Shown here piece by piece: positions 1 through 9,375 of a stretch of 64,000 bases of DNA; position 1 is the stretch's first letter; each line of letters opens with the position of its first letter. Under the pieces are notes generated by a model. That model saw only the letters and a list, made by a program, of their open reading frames with translations, was not told where the DNA came from and searched no databases. Origin of the DNA: Bacillota bacterium (lineage in GTDB: Bacteria > Bacillota > Clostridia > Acetivibrionales > DTU013); NCBI GenBank assembly GCA_023399355.1, contig JAEWQC010000049.1:12981-76980 (forward strand), read 5' to 3'. Made by a program: the position numbers and the translations under genes.

Positions 1-7
1 ATAGGCT

Positions 8-1012
8 ATGTCTGAAAAAATTATAAGCGTTTTAATAACCGGAATTAACGGATTTATTGGTAAAAATCTGGCACAGGCTCTGATTGCCGAAGGAATGGAG
101 CTCATTGGCATATCAACAGAGGACACCTGTATGCTTCCTGCAGTTAAGCATTATGAAAAAGCAGACATTTCTGATTTCGATAGGATGAATGCAATTTTCT
201 TAAAATACAGGCCGGACTTTGTCATCCATCTCGCGGCAATTGTCCATAAGAAATCTTTAACCGCCGATTATGACTCTTTTTATAAGATTAACTTTCTCTC
301 CAGTGAGAGAATTTTTAATCTTTGCAAGCAGTATGAAGTAAAAAAAATATTATTCTCAAGCACAGTAGAAGTATACGACATGAAAACAGGTGAAGTAATT
401 AATGAAACCTCCAGGGTGAAACCTTCCAGTGATTACGGAAAAACCAAACTGATGGCAGAGGAGTCATTAATCAGTCTGTCTGAAGCTTCCAATCTGAATT
501 ATGCAATTATGCGGCTTGCACCTGCTTATGGAACAGACTTTTCACTTAACATCGACAGGCGAATTTATCTTATCCGGAAAAAACTCTTGTATTACTTTGG
601 AAATGGAAGCTATTTTTTCAATATGTGCTCTATCAATAATATTATTGATTTTATAAAAGCATTTATAGCAGGAAATCATTCCAGTGGCATTTACAACCTA
701 TCTGATTCAAAAAATATTCAAGTAAAAGATCTTGTTGCCATGGAAAAGAGAAATGCAGCTGCGAAAGGGAACAGCATTCTGCCAGTTTCAATAAGGCTGC
801 CATACTATCTGACATACTTTGCTATTGCAATCATAGAAGAAATCCTTAGAATTATAAGGAGGAAAAGTGTGTTTTCTGTTTATAATTTCAGGAAAATATT
901 TAAATGTATTATTTTTGATAATACATTGGCTTCCAATATGGCAGGCGGCCTTCGCTGGGATGTAATATCAACGTTGTATGAAGGGAGGTGGGAACATGAA
1001 AAGAGTATTTGA
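8..1012 (+). CDS. NAD-dependent epimerase/dehydratase
   Basis: Nucleotide-sugar epimerase or dehydratase of the extended short-chain dehydrogenase family, expected to act in the cytoplasm on an NDP-sugar for surface polysaccharide. The Rossmann motif GINGFIG lies at residues 12-18, and the catalytic YxxxK is visible as DYGKTK near residue 145 after the LFSSTVEVY strand. An in-frame TAG at 2-4 directly precedes the ATG, so the gene is complete at 334 aa, near the family norm. Its end overlaps the following sugar-transferase gene by 17 bases, so the two are co-translated. Substrate cannot be told from sequence. Family call is firm. Confidence 0.88.
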   Translation: MSEKIISVLITGINGFIGKNLAQALIAEGMELIGISTEDTCMLPAVKHYEKADISDFDRMNAIFLKYRPDFVIHLAAIVHKKSLTADYDSFYKINFLSSERIFNLCKQYEVKKILFSSTVEVYDMKTGEVINETSRVKPSSDYGKTKLMAEESLISLSEASNLNYAIMRLAPAYGTDFSLNIDRRIYLIRKKLLYYFGNGSYFFNMCSINNIIDFIKAFIAGNHSSGIYNLSDSKNIQVKDLVAMEKRNAAAKGNSILPVSIRLPYYLTYFAIAIIEEILRIIRRKSVFSVYNFRKIFKCIIFDNTLASNMAGGLRWDVISTLYEGRWEHEKSI

Positions 1013-1595
1013 TCTGCTTATTGCAGGACTGATGCTGGTTGTGATAATACCAGTATTTCTAATAACAGGCATGGTTATTAAGTTTACATCAAAGGGGCCG
1101 GTTCTGTTCAAGCAGAGAAGAGTCGGACTTTGCAGGAACGAGTTTTATATTTTGAAATTCCGCACGATGTATATGGATACGCCTTCAAATGTGCCAACCC
1201 ATCTCCTTGAGAATCCGGACAGGTTTATAACTCCTGTGGGTAAAGTTTTAAGGAAGACGAGCCTGGATGAATTGCCACAGATTTTTAATATCCTTAAAGG
1301 CGATATGAGCCTGGTCGGCCCACGGCCGGCATTGTATAACCAGGATGACTTGATTATGCTGAGGGAGCGGTATGGGGTGCATAAGATGAGACCAGGACTG
1401 ACAGGATGGGCACAGGTGAATGGCAGGGATGAACTGGAAATACCCGTGAAAGTGGAGTATGATAGATATTATGTGGAAAACTGGTCTGTATGGTTGGATA
1501 TTAAGATAATGTTCCTTACCGCACTAAACGTTGTAAGGCGAAAGGGAGTTGTCGAAGGGCGCCGGGAAATTGAACAAAAGGGGCAGATGGATTAG
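996..1595 (+). CDS. Bacterial sugar transferase (undecaprenyl-phosphate sugar-1-phosphate transferase)
   Basis: Initiating phosphoglycosyltransferase of the PglC/WcaJ type, which moves a sugar-1-phosphate from a nucleotide sugar to undecaprenyl phosphate at the membrane. A single N-terminal membrane helix (residues about 8-30) is followed by the family motifs KFRTM, DELPQIFNILKGDMSLVGPRP-like segment and LTGWAQVNGR. At 199 aa it is the short, monotopic form. I place the start at 996 because GGGAGGTGG lies 5 bases upstream; an earlier in-frame ATG at 978 would lie before that ribosome site. It overlaps the upstream epimerase gene and precedes the CapD-like dehydratase, as in bacillosamine-type glycan loci. 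Confidence 0.92.
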   Translation: MKRVFDLLIAGLMLVVIIPVFLITGMVIKFTSKGPVLFKQRRVGLCRNEFYILKFRTMYMDTPSNVPTHLLENPDRFITPVGKVLRKTSLDELPQIFNILKGDMSLVGPRPALYNQDDLIMLRERYGVHKMRPGLTGWAQVNGRDELEIPVKVEYDRYYVENWSVWLDIKIMFLTALNVVRRKGVVEGRREIEQKGQMD

Positions 1596-1613
1596 AAAGC
1601 AGGTTGAGGTCGG

Positions 1614-3458
1614 ATGAAACGAAAACTCAGAGCAAGTATATTAATAATACCGGACATCATATTAATCAACATATCGTTGTTAACTGCGTATTTATTGCGC
1701 TTTGATGTTAGCTGGTACAGTATCCCTCAAAACTTCAAAGATAATATATTTCATCTTGCATTGATTTCTACGGTGGTAAAACTGATTTGCTTTCTTGCTT
1801 TCAGACTCTATGATTCTCTGTGGAAATATGCGGGAGCTTATGAACTCACCAGCATTTCGCTTGCTGCTTCAATAGGCAATATTATCATGCTTGGTTACGT
1901 TTTTCTTATGCAGGTGAGTGTGCCAAGGAGTATTTTTGTTATTGCACTATTTATTGATATAATTCTGATTGGAGGTATCAGGTTGTGTTACCGGGTATTC
2001 CGCAGAATTATCAAGGGGGAAATCATAAGATTCAAAGATCAGAAGCGGGTGCTGATAATCGGAGGCGGTGATGCAGGAGCCATTATTATAAAGGAATTGC
2101 TCTCGCACGGTGAATTAAAGAGTAAGCCTGTTGCCATCATAGATGACGATCAGATGAAATACGGCAGGAAAATCAACGGGGTTCCGATCATCGGCGGCAG
2201 AAATATGATCTCTGAGACTGTGACCAAGAGAAGAATCGATGAAATTATATTTGCAATACCGTCAGCAAAGCGGAAGGATATAAGTGAAATATTCAATATC
2301 TGCTCGGAAACAGATTGTAAGGTAAAGATTCTACCTTCGGTTTCCCAGTTGATTGACGAATCTGTTGTAATGCAGAAGGTAAGGGATGTTGACATCGAGG
2401 ACCTTCTGGGGCGTGAATCGGTAAAACTGGATATTGAGGAAATTTCCACTTACTTGAAAGGGCAGACTGTACTCGTTACGGGAGCAGGTGGCTCAATCGG
2501 CTCGGAACTTTGCAGACAAATTGCTTCTTTCAATCCGGGAAAGCTTTTGTTATTGGATAATTATGAGAATAATCTTTACGATATTCAGAATGAATTGCTT
2601 TATGCTTATCCGGAATTGAACCTGGTATCGATTATAGCCAATATCAGGGAGAAGGCCAGACTTGAGAATGTTTTCGAACAGTATATGCCGGAAGTCATTT
2701 TTCATGCTGCCGCACACAAACACGTGCCACTTATGGAGTCAAATCCTGTGGAGGCAATTAAGAATAATGTATTCGGTACTCTTAATGCAGCGGAATGTGC
2801 CGACAAGTACAAGGCGAAAAAATTTGTCCTGATTTCTACAGACAAAGCTGTAAATCCAACCAATATCATGGGCGCGACCAAAAGAATCGCCGAACTGATC
2901 ATTCAGGCTATAGGCAGACATAGCAAGACAGAGTTTGCAGCAGTGAGATTCGGGAACGTATTGGGTAGTAATGGCAGTGTCATACCATTGTTCAAGAAAC
3001 AGATAGAGCAGGGAGGGCCTGTCACAGTTACGCATCCGGAGATTATCAGGTATTTCATGACGATTCCCGAGGCGGCGCAACTTGTGATACAGGCAGGCGC
3101 AATGGCGAAGAACGGCGACATTTTTGTTTTAGATATGGGCCAGCCGGTCAAAATATACGATCTTGCAAGGAAACTAATCAAGCTCTCAGGATTCGATCCG
3201 GATGAAGAGATTAAGATAGAGTTTACGGGACTGAGACCGGGAGAAAAATTATATGAAGAGTTATTAATGGCCGAAGAGGATTTGAAGGCTACAAGAAATG
3301 ATAAAATTTTTATTGCGCATCCGATTTCTACTGATTTAGCTGTTTTAAGAAGGGAACTTGAGATACTGAGGGAAATTACTTTATCAAATACTGATAACGT
3401 TTCGGAATATATAAAATCTATTGTACCTACCTATAAAAAGGCAGAAAATGGCGGCTGA
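1614..3458 (+). CDS. Membrane-bound CapD/FlaA1-family nucleoside-sugar 4,6-dehydratase
   Basis: Polysaccharide biosynthesis dehydratase like PglF/CapD, which makes UDP-4-keto-6-deoxy-GlcNAc. About four N-terminal membrane helices (residues 5-125) are followed by a first Rossmann fold (VLIIGGGDAG near 145) and the catalytic Rossmann domain beginning TVLVTGAGGSIGSELC near 285. The catalytic STDKAVNP and MGATK motifs are present; the methionine in place of the usual tyrosine of YxxxK is normal for this family. Length 614 aa is typical. The product would feed the sugar transferase encoded just upstream. A hairpin terminator overlaps the stop codon and closes the operon. Confidence 0.93.
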   Translation: MKRKLRASILIIPDIILINISLLTAYLLRFDVSWYSIPQNFKDNIFHLALISTVVKLICFLAFRLYDSLWKYAGAYELTSISLAASIGNIIMLGYVFLMQVSVPRSIFVIALFIDIILIGGIRLCYRVFRRIIKGEIIRFKDQKRVLIIGGGDAGAIIIKELLSHGELKSKPVAIIDDDQMKYGRKINGVPIIGGRNMISETVTKRRIDEIIFAIPSAKRKDISEIFNICSETDCKVKILPSVSQLIDESVVMQKVRDVDIEDLLGRESVKLDIEEISTYLKGQTVLVTGAGGSIGSELCRQIASFNPGKLLLLDNYENNLYDIQNELLYAYPELNLVSIIANIREKARLENVFEQYMPEVIFHAAAHKHVPLMESNPVEAIKNNVFGTLNAAECADKYKAKKFVLISTDKAVNPTNIMGATKRIAELIIQAIGRHSKTEFAAVRFGNVLGSNGSVIPLFKKQIEQGGPVTVTHPEIIRYFMTIPEAAQLVIQAGAMAKNGDIFVLDMGQPVKIYDLARKLIKLSGFDPDEEIKIEFTGLRPGEKLYEELLMAEEDLKATRNDKIFIAHPISTDLAVLRRELEILREITLSNTDNVSEYIKSIVPTYKKAENGG

Positions 3459-3477
3459 GTAAACCTCGGCCGCTTTT
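3451..3477 (+). terminator. Rho-independent terminator of the polysaccharide operon
   Basis: Nine-base-pair stem GCGGCTGAG/CTCGGCCGC (one G-T pair) with a five-base loop, followed by TTTT. The stem overlaps the stop codon of the CapD-like gene. Confidence 0.8.
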
Positions 3478-3647
3478 GTGAAATAAAAAACCATCTGTAA
3501 ATGTTACACAAAAATCCGCCCTTATTCCATAATAAAACTACCTGCCCAAATGCAGACTTTTTATTATATAATAAGTATATTAATTTATGTAATCAAGTGA
3601 TTTAAGTATTATCCCCATAAACTGTCCTATTTGGAAGGAGGATCAGA

Positions 3648-4802
3648 GTGAAACGATTGATTGTCATATTAATTGCAGTAATGACAATGTTATTGTCTAC
3701 TCAAGTACAGGCGGAAACAGAAGGTCCGTTGACATATGAAAGGGCTGTATCCCTTTTAAACCTGAATAGCGGTACTCTGGCAAAACTCAAGAAAGCAGAA
3801 GTAGATAGTTACGAGCAATATCAGAGTAATGTGCAAGTATCCCAAAATACGGATGTCAACGGTTTTACTGTTACAGTCGACAGTAAAGAGACATACATTA
3901 CATATGATGCCGAAACAAGATCGGCTATGGCCAAGATGAAAGAGTTTGGCCCGGAGCAATTTAAATTTTATTGGGAGTCTTCAAGGGATAACCGGAAGAT
4001 TACAGAAAATACCCTCGAAACTTCGCTTAGAGGCATATTTCTTGGACTATATACTGCTCAAAACAATCTTCAATTAAAGCAAAAACAGCTATCACTTTCA
4101 ACGATACTCAGCGAGCAAAGTGCACTTAAACTTAAGGCTGGAATAATTTCGGGTATTGATTTGGAAGAATCTGATTATAACTTATTGAAAGCACAAAAAG
4201 ACGTAGATGCTGCCAGTCGTAACTATGATAATGCAGTCAGAAGCTTCAACCAGTTTGTTAGCCTGCCCTTAAAGACAGGATATCCAGAGATCCAATCCGA
4301 GAAAGAGCCGGTACGATCTGGACTGCAGCCTGTTGAGACCTATATCAGCACGGCATTGGCTCACCGCTTCGATATTTTAAACATACAGAGACAGCTTGCC
4401 TTGAAGCAACTAGATAAAAAGCTGACAGAAGCGAGTTACGCTTATAAGACCAACTCTACCGAGCGTGATAATTATGATCGTTTGCTTAATGATATTGATC
4501 AGCTTAATCTGGATTTGGAGGGAATGAAGCTGATAATCATAGACGAGATTAAAAATGCATATGTGGATGTGATTAGTTCAGATAAGAGTCTGGACAGCAT
4601 GTATAATACAGTTAAGCTTCAACGCGGTAATTACGAGAAGATGCAGGCAAGGTACAAGTCAGGGATGGCTTCCAAGAATTTACTTATGCAAACCGAGTTA
4701 GGATTACTGCAGATAGAAAATAGCTATAAGGCTATGTTATTCGACTATAAAACAAAGATCATGCGTTTCAATCATGCGACCGATATCGGTCCCGGATATT
4801 AA
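3648..4802 (+). CDS. TolC-like secreted coiled-coil protein (first of a tandem pair)
   Basis: Protein of 384 aa with a signal peptide (residues 1-22, cut after VQA) and a long, almost purely helical body with heptad character, for example around LSTILSEQSALKLKAG and LLMQTELGLLQIENSYKAM. The pattern, with two pseudo-repeated halves and the final RYKSGMASKNLLMQTE region, resembles outer-membrane efflux (TolC) proteins, which is odd in a monoderm. It starts with GTG behind GGAAGGAGG. It is followed 10 bases later by a second protein of the same kind and then by an SLH protein, so a role across or attached to the thick wall or S-layer is plausible. Family call is moderate; function is unknown. 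Confidence 0.7.
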   Translation: MKRLIVILIAVMTMLLSTQVQAETEGPLTYERAVSLLNLNSGTLAKLKKAEVDSYEQYQSNVQVSQNTDVNGFTVTVDSKETYITYDAETRSAMAKMKEFGPEQFKFYWESSRDNRKITENTLETSLRGIFLGLYTAQNNLQLKQKQLSLSTILSEQSALKLKAGIISGIDLEESDYNLLKAQKDVDAASRNYDNAVRSFNQFVSLPLKTGYPEIQSEKEPVRSGLQPVETYISTALAHRFDILNIQRQLALKQLDKKLTEASYAYKTNSTERDNYDRLLNDIDQLNLDLEGMKLIIIDEIKNAYVDVISSDKSLDSMYNTVKLQRGNYEKMQARYKSGMASKNLLMQTELGLLQIENSYKAMLFDYKTKIMRFNHATDIGPGY

Positions 4803-4812
4803 GGAGTGCTTT

Positions 4813-5883
4813 ATGAAAAAAATAATTTTAATAGCTATATTGTTTACGTTCCTATTCTCTTTCAATAGTATTTATGCGGAGGACAAAAGCTTTGACCCTA
4901 ATTCGACCACAATTGCAAAACTGCAGGAAACAGCACTTAACAATAGTAGGCAAGCACTTATTGATGATGTTGACATCAAGGGGAAAGAAATGGCGATTAG
5001 AACAGTAAGATCTGATGCAAATGCCATGAGTGATAGTATATTGAGTGTCACAAAGCCAATGGGTGTCCAGTTGGATCTGGATGTTGCAAAGAAGGCAAAG
5101 CAGGATCATCTCAATCAGCTAAGTGTTGATGTCTATAAAACTGCATTGAATATCCAGCTATGCAACAAAGAAATTGAACTTAAGCAATATAAACTTGCAG
5201 TAGCAGAAGATAAGTTTGGGATGGTTAAAGCCAGATTCAAGGCTTCAGTAATTACTCAGGATACGCTGGATTCAGCGCAATATGATATCGACAGTAGTAA
5301 TGTGGATTTATCGAATTCCAAAGAGAAGCTGAATTCATTATTTCTTGAATTAAAGAAATTGCTTAATCAACCGTTGTATGCAACTGCTGTTACAATAACG
5401 GATAAATTGAATCTAGCTATTATAAAAGAAGTTGAATTGAATTCTGCCCTTGAAAATCTTTATAAAACTGAAACCACCGTTTACAGTGCAGAGAACAAAC
5501 TGAATATTGCACAGACTGCTATGGATATAGCAGCTAAGCTATATGTCAAAGGCAATCTAAGTTATGATAACAGTGTTATCGATCTGGATGAAGCAAAGCT
5601 GAATTATGAAGCCGCTAAAGCAGCTTTGGACGTAAAGGTCAAAAACAAATATAATGATGTGTTAAATAGCAAGGATGATGTGGAACTGGCATGCAAATAC
5701 GCAGAATTGGCTAAAAAGAAACTGGTTAATGCACAAACGAAGTACAATAAGGGGACTATTACCAAAGAGGCATATTTGGACGCACAAGTAGCACAAAGAG
5801 AAGCTGAATATACGAAATTATCAACTATAGTAAGTTTTAATGAGGTTAATGCAGAATTTGAAAATATTGTTGGACAAAAATGA
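4813..5883 (+). CDS. TolC-like secreted coiled-coil protein (second of a tandem pair)
   Basis: Protein of 356 aa starting at ATG 4813, ten bases after the previous stop, with AAGGAGTG just upstream; an in-frame ATG at 4774 inside the previous gene is less likely. A signal peptide (residues 1-20, ending IYA) precedes a helical body with TolC-type features such as KFGMVKARFKASVITQDTLD, KYNKGTITKEAYLDAQVAQ and alternating coiled-coil segments. It is a distant paralogue of the preceding protein. The two would be co-expressed. A hairpin follows the gene. Probable extracytoplasmic location; partner and substrate unknown. Confidence 0.7.
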   Translation: MKKIILIAILFTFLFSFNSIYAEDKSFDPNSTTIAKLQETALNNSRQALIDDVDIKGKEMAIRTVRSDANAMSDSILSVTKPMGVQLDLDVAKKAKQDHLNQLSVDVYKTALNIQLCNKEIELKQYKLAVAEDKFGMVKARFKASVITQDTLDSAQYDIDSSNVDLSNSKEKLNSLFLELKKLLNQPLYATAVTITDKLNLAIIKEVELNSALENLYKTETTVYSAENKLNIAQTAMDIAAKLYVKGNLSYDNSVIDLDEAKLNYEAAKAALDVKVKNKYNDVLNSKDDVELACKYAELAKKKLVNAQTKYNKGTITKEAYLDAQVAQREAEYTKLSTIVSFNEVNAEFENIVGQK

Positions 5884-5920
5884 GTAATTATGTATGTGGT
5901 AAAACCAGATAGTTATAATT

Positions 5921-5950
5921 AGAAGGCTTACTAACTTTGGTAAGCCTTCT
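5921..5950 (+). terminator. Hairpin terminator after the TolC-like pair
   Basis: Perfect 11-bp stem AGAAGGCTTAC/GTAAGCCTTCT with an eight-base loop. The nearest T-run starts about 14 bases downstream, so termination may be imperfect. Confidence 0.6.
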
Positions 5951-6057
5951 AATATTGGAACCATTTTTTTTCAAAAAACGTCAAAGAACTGGTTATTCTT
6001 CGGGGGTATTGATATAATGGAAAAGGATGTATATAACTAATGAAAAGAGGTCTCTAT

Positions 6058-8355
6058 ATGATGTTAATTAAAAAAATTCTTTCTTGTGTGCTAATAACAA
6101 CTATATTACTCTCGCTTTCTATCAGGATATTTGCGGCTGGAACCACAGCATCAGACATCAGTACGATGGCGGCCGCTTTGAACAAGCTGGGCATATTGCA
6201 GGGAAGTAATGGTAATTTTCATTTAAATGACAAAACTACAAGAACTGAAGCAGCTGCATTAATCATAAGGATGCTTGGCAAGGCGAACTATGTTATTCAG
6301 AACACCGAGCAGCTAAAGAATACAAAATATCCCGATGTACCCTCAAAGGAGTGGTACGCACCATATGTCGGATACTGTACTCAGTATAATATTATGGTAG
6401 GCAATCCAGATGGAAAGTTTTCTCCCAATCAAAATATCAACGAGAAGGCATTTTTAAAAATGGCTTTGTGCGCGCTCGGATACGTATACAATACGGATTT
6501 TGACTGGAGCAATGTCTACCAGAAAGCATATTTAGCGGGTATTGTGACAGATCCGGCTTATGCTGCAAAGGCCCAGGATAATAACAATTATCTGCGATCT
6601 GATGCCGTTCAGGTACTTTACAATTCACTTAATGCAATGAAAAAAGGAACATCGACCAAGATGGTCTTTACCTTAGTAAATGAAGGGGCATTTGCCAGAG
6701 ATGTTATAGACACGAGTGGCATACTAGGGCTTGATAAAGCCACAGAGATAGATATTACGACGGCAACAGGATTTAGCAGCATAGAAGTCAACTTAAACGA
6801 GAGTATTCAGAGTATAAATGCAGCTGATATTACTATAACGGATTCAACAAGCACTACTACTTCAGCTATCACAACCGGGGGCTTGACAGTATTATCTGCA
6901 GCTGTTGCAAATGACAAGATACAGATTATTACTTCTGGTCAGACACCAAATAAAAACTATACCATAAAGATCAATAGTGTTACCGACATCAATGGCAATA
7001 TTTCCGGTCCACTTACTGGTACTTTTAAAGGGTTCGTAAGGCAGGAAGTTGCCTCGGATTATTTTAGGATTAGCAAGATAGAGCAAATATCTGCGAATGT
7101 GATCAATGTCTATTTTACACACCCAGTGAATAATAATAGTGAAACAGCATCGTATTATGAGTTTGCTAAAAACGGTAATACTTTAATCACTGGATCCACG
7201 CAGAATATTACTGTAAAGAAACTACCATCAGTGGGCAATGCAGTCTCTATCTACCTGAAAAACACTATTTTAACGCAAGGGGAGGTATACAACCTCAAGC
7301 TCAGCGGGAAACTGACAAGTAGCTATGGCGTGAGACTCAACGAGGGAAATGGGGAAACCGTGGATTTTGTTGCGACTGTAGCAAGTACAGGGCAGTTGAA
7401 TGTTCTATCAATTGAAGCGCAAACAAATAGTTCAGTAAAAATTGTTTTTAGCCGGGATGTTGACACAAGCTGGGCTGAAAAATTTCTTAACTATACGGTG
7501 TATGATGCCAGTAAAAATATGATTTCAGTGACGAGAGCTGCGAAATCAGGTGTAGGCGATACAGGTGATCGGACGATTATATTAAGCCTTGCTGCTCCTC
7601 TTGATAAAACCAAGCAGTATGAAGTGAAAATAGAGTATATACCTGATATATATAAGCAAAGTTCAATTGAGGGTAGCTTCAAATTTTCAGGAGCATACCC
7701 GGAAAATAATGATCTGGGTGTCAAACAGACTGTTTCAGAGTATAGTAATTGTGTAGTCTTATTATTTAACAAGGCACTGGACAAATCTTTTGCAACAAAT
7801 ACGACAAATTATCTGATAAAAGGAATAACGGACGGGTCTTTTAGTACTGCTCCTGCGAAAGTATATTATGAAGACACCTATGGAGATATCATGGTAAAGT
7901 TATACCTGCCATCAGATAAATATTTTAGTAGTACGCAAAAATATGCAATATATATAACGGGTTTGAAGGATTCGGCAGGAGGTTTACAACCGCCAGTGAT
8001 ACGTGTTGAGTTCAATGGCAGCAGCTATAGTGCTGTTAAGCCCCAGATTGTTGACGCTGTGACAATTTCCAAGGATGCTGTGAAACTTATGTTTAGCCCA
8101 GAGATTGCGTTTGATTTGAATAATTTAAATACTTCTAACTATACACTCGAATATACTGAAAATGGGGAGACGTTTAAATTGGAACCTATCAGTATAACGT
8201 ATGTAGATGCAAGAACTTTAGTGCTGCGTTTTGACAGTATAGACTATTCAAAATCATATCAAATAAGGTTTATGACAATTGATGACTACTCAGGTGCTTA
8301 TTCCCGAACAGCAGCAGAGGGAGGAAATACTGCTGCCGTAAGGCAAGGCAGGTAG
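6058..8355 (+). CDS. SLH-domain surface protein with Ig-like repeats
   Basis: Secreted protein of about 765 aa. A signal peptide (ends near RIFAAG) is followed by S-layer homology repeats (roughly residues 30-205; motifs LNKLGILQG, RTEAAALIIRML, YPDVPSKEWYAPYVGYC), which bind pyruvylated wall polysaccharide. The rest is a chain of four or five beta-rich Ig-like modules, each with a recurring pattern near VNVYFTHPV, VKIVFSRDV, VVLLFNKAL and VKLMFSPEI. No catalytic domain is visible. I prefer ATG 6058 (AAGAGG at 6045-6050); ATG 6040 and 6061 are alternatives. A TATAAT at 6013-6018 suggests its own promoter. Likely structural or adhesive. Confidence 0.85.
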   Translation: MMLIKKILSCVLITTILLSLSIRIFAAGTTASDISTMAAALNKLGILQGSNGNFHLNDKTTRTEAAALIIRMLGKANYVIQNTEQLKNTKYPDVPSKEWYAPYVGYCTQYNIMVGNPDGKFSPNQNINEKAFLKMALCALGYVYNTDFDWSNVYQKAYLAGIVTDPAYAAKAQDNNNYLRSDAVQVLYNSLNAMKKGTSTKMVFTLVNEGAFARDVIDTSGILGLDKATEIDITTATGFSSIEVNLNESIQSINAADITITDSTSTTTSAITTGGLTVLSAAVANDKIQIITSGQTPNKNYTIKINSVTDINGNISGPLTGTFKGFVRQEVASDYFRISKIEQISANVINVYFTHPVNNNSETASYYEFAKNGNTLITGSTQNITVKKLPSVGNAVSIYLKNTILTQGEVYNLKLSGKLTSSYGVRLNEGNGETVDFVATVASTGQLNVLSIEAQTNSSVKIVFSRDVDTSWAEKFLNYTVYDASKNMISVTRAAKSGVGDTGDRTIILSLAAPLDKTKQYEVKIEYIPDIYKQSSIEGSFKFSGAYPENNDLGVKQTVSEYSNCVVLLFNKALDKSFATNTTNYLIKGITDGSFSTAPAKVYYEDTYGDIMVKLYLPSDKYFSSTQKYAIYITGLKDSAGGLQPPVIRVEFNGSSYSAVKPQIVDAVTISKDAVKLMFSPEIAFDLNNLNTSNYTLEYTENGETFKLEPISITYVDARTLVLRFDSIDYSKSYQIRFMTIDDYSGAYSRTAAEGGNTAAVRQGR

Positions 8356-8364
8356 CAGTATTTT
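8326..8364 (+). terminator. Terminator overlapping the end of the SLH gene
   Basis: Twelve-base-pair stem AATACTGCTGCC/GGTAGCAGTATT (one G-T pair), 13-base loop, then a short T/A tract. It contains the stop codon of the SLH gene. Confidence 0.65.
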
Positions 8365-8501
8365 ATAAAATATTGTTCCTGAACTCTATAAAACAGCATG
8401 CTGGGATATATTATTAATTGAAAAAGCCTGGTGATATTGTTAGAATAGATAGCCGGGTGATTTATCCGAACAAGTGTACCAAAGTACCAAACGTTAATCC
8501 T

Positions 8502-8529
8502 TTTACATTGTTGCAATTCGTGTTATAAT
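8502..8529 (+). promoter_or_regulatory. Promoter of walRK
   Basis: TTTACA at 8502-8507, 16-base spacer, TATAAT at 8524-8529 with an extended -10 (TGTTATAAT). The 14-mer ATTCGTGTTATAAT recurs exactly before murF at 25056-25069. Confidence 0.65.
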
Positions 8530-8592
8530 GTTTATAAACATGCCTTGTATTCGTTCATTAACGTAGGTTTAGAGATAGAAGGAGAGTGTTTT

Positions 8593-9291
8593 GTGAGTAA
8601 AAAAATTCTTATTGTAGATGACGAGAAAAATATTGTTGACATACTAAAGTTTAATTTGAAAAAAGAAGGCTTCTCCACAATAGAAGCATACGACGGAGAA
8701 CAGGCAATAGAGCTGGCTTTGGGAGAAAAACCCGATCTCATCCTGTTGGATGTCATGCTTCCCAAAATGGATGGATTCACGGTATGCAGAAAACTCAGGC
8801 AGACCATATCTACCCCGATCCTCATGCTTACAGCCAAGGAAGAAGAGGTTGACAAGGTCCTCGGCCTTGAACTCGGAGCGGACGATTATATTACAAAGCC
8901 ATTCAGCCAGAGGGAATTGATGGCGAGAGTCAAATCAAACATCAGAAGGTCATCATTGGAAGACAATGATACAACGAAGGGCAGTATTTTAAAATGTGGC
9001 CTTTTGAACATTGATGTCGACCGATATGAAGTCAAAAGGGAAGAAACCACGATTGAACTGACACTGAGGGAATTTGAACTGGTCAAGTTCCTTGCCATGC
9101 ACCCCGGACAGATTTTCTCCCGGGAAAATCTGCTGGAAAAGGTTTGGGGATATGAATATTATGGGGATGTAAGGACAGTAGATGTCACCATAAGAAGAGT
9201 AAGAGAGAAATTGGAGAAGGACCCGTCAAACTGTGAATATATTATGACAAAACGCGGCGTCGGTTACTATTTCAACAAACAGGACAAATAA
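8593..9291 (+). CDS. walR: Response regulator WalR (YycF)
   Basis: OmpR-family response regulator of 232 aa that controls cell-wall hydrolases and wall homeostasis in low-GC Gram-positives. Receiver domain (residues 1-120): acidic pocket D9/D10, phospho-acceptor D53 in LLDVMLPKMDG, T81 region LMLTAKEE, K103 in TKPF. Winged-helix DNA-binding domain (about 132-232) with LTLREFELVKFL and WGYEYYGDVRTVDVTIRRVREK. The start is GTG 8593, with GGAGAG at 8581; the reading frame extends upstream to 8545 without a ribosome site. The identity as WalR rests on the adjoining walK-walH-walI-murA-walJ-rlmH order, which is nearly diagnostic. Confidence 0.95.
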   Translation: MSKKILIVDDEKNIVDILKFNLKKEGFSTIEAYDGEQAIELALGEKPDLILLDVMLPKMDGFTVCRKLRQTISTPILMLTAKEEEVDKVLGLELGADDYITKPFSQRELMARVKSNIRRSSLEDNDTTKGSILKCGLLNIDVDRYEVKREETTIELTLREFELVKFLAMHPGQIFSRENLLEKVWGYEYYGDVRTVDVTIRRVREKLEKDPSNCEYIMTKRGVGYYFNKQDK

Positions 9292-9375
9292 GGGTTTCAG
9301 AAGCAGGCGGTGCAAAAGTACCGGCTTTTTATCATAAAAAAGGGGCAGCCCTGAAGCATTTGATACGAGGTGTTT

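Noticed and set aside
978..995. Earlier ATG for the sugar transferase
   Set aside because: It precedes the GGGAGGTGG ribosome site that clearly serves ATG 996.
4774..4812. Earlier ATG for the second TolC-like gene
   Set aside because: It would put residues before a clean signal peptide; AAGGAGTG at 4801 points to ATG 4813.
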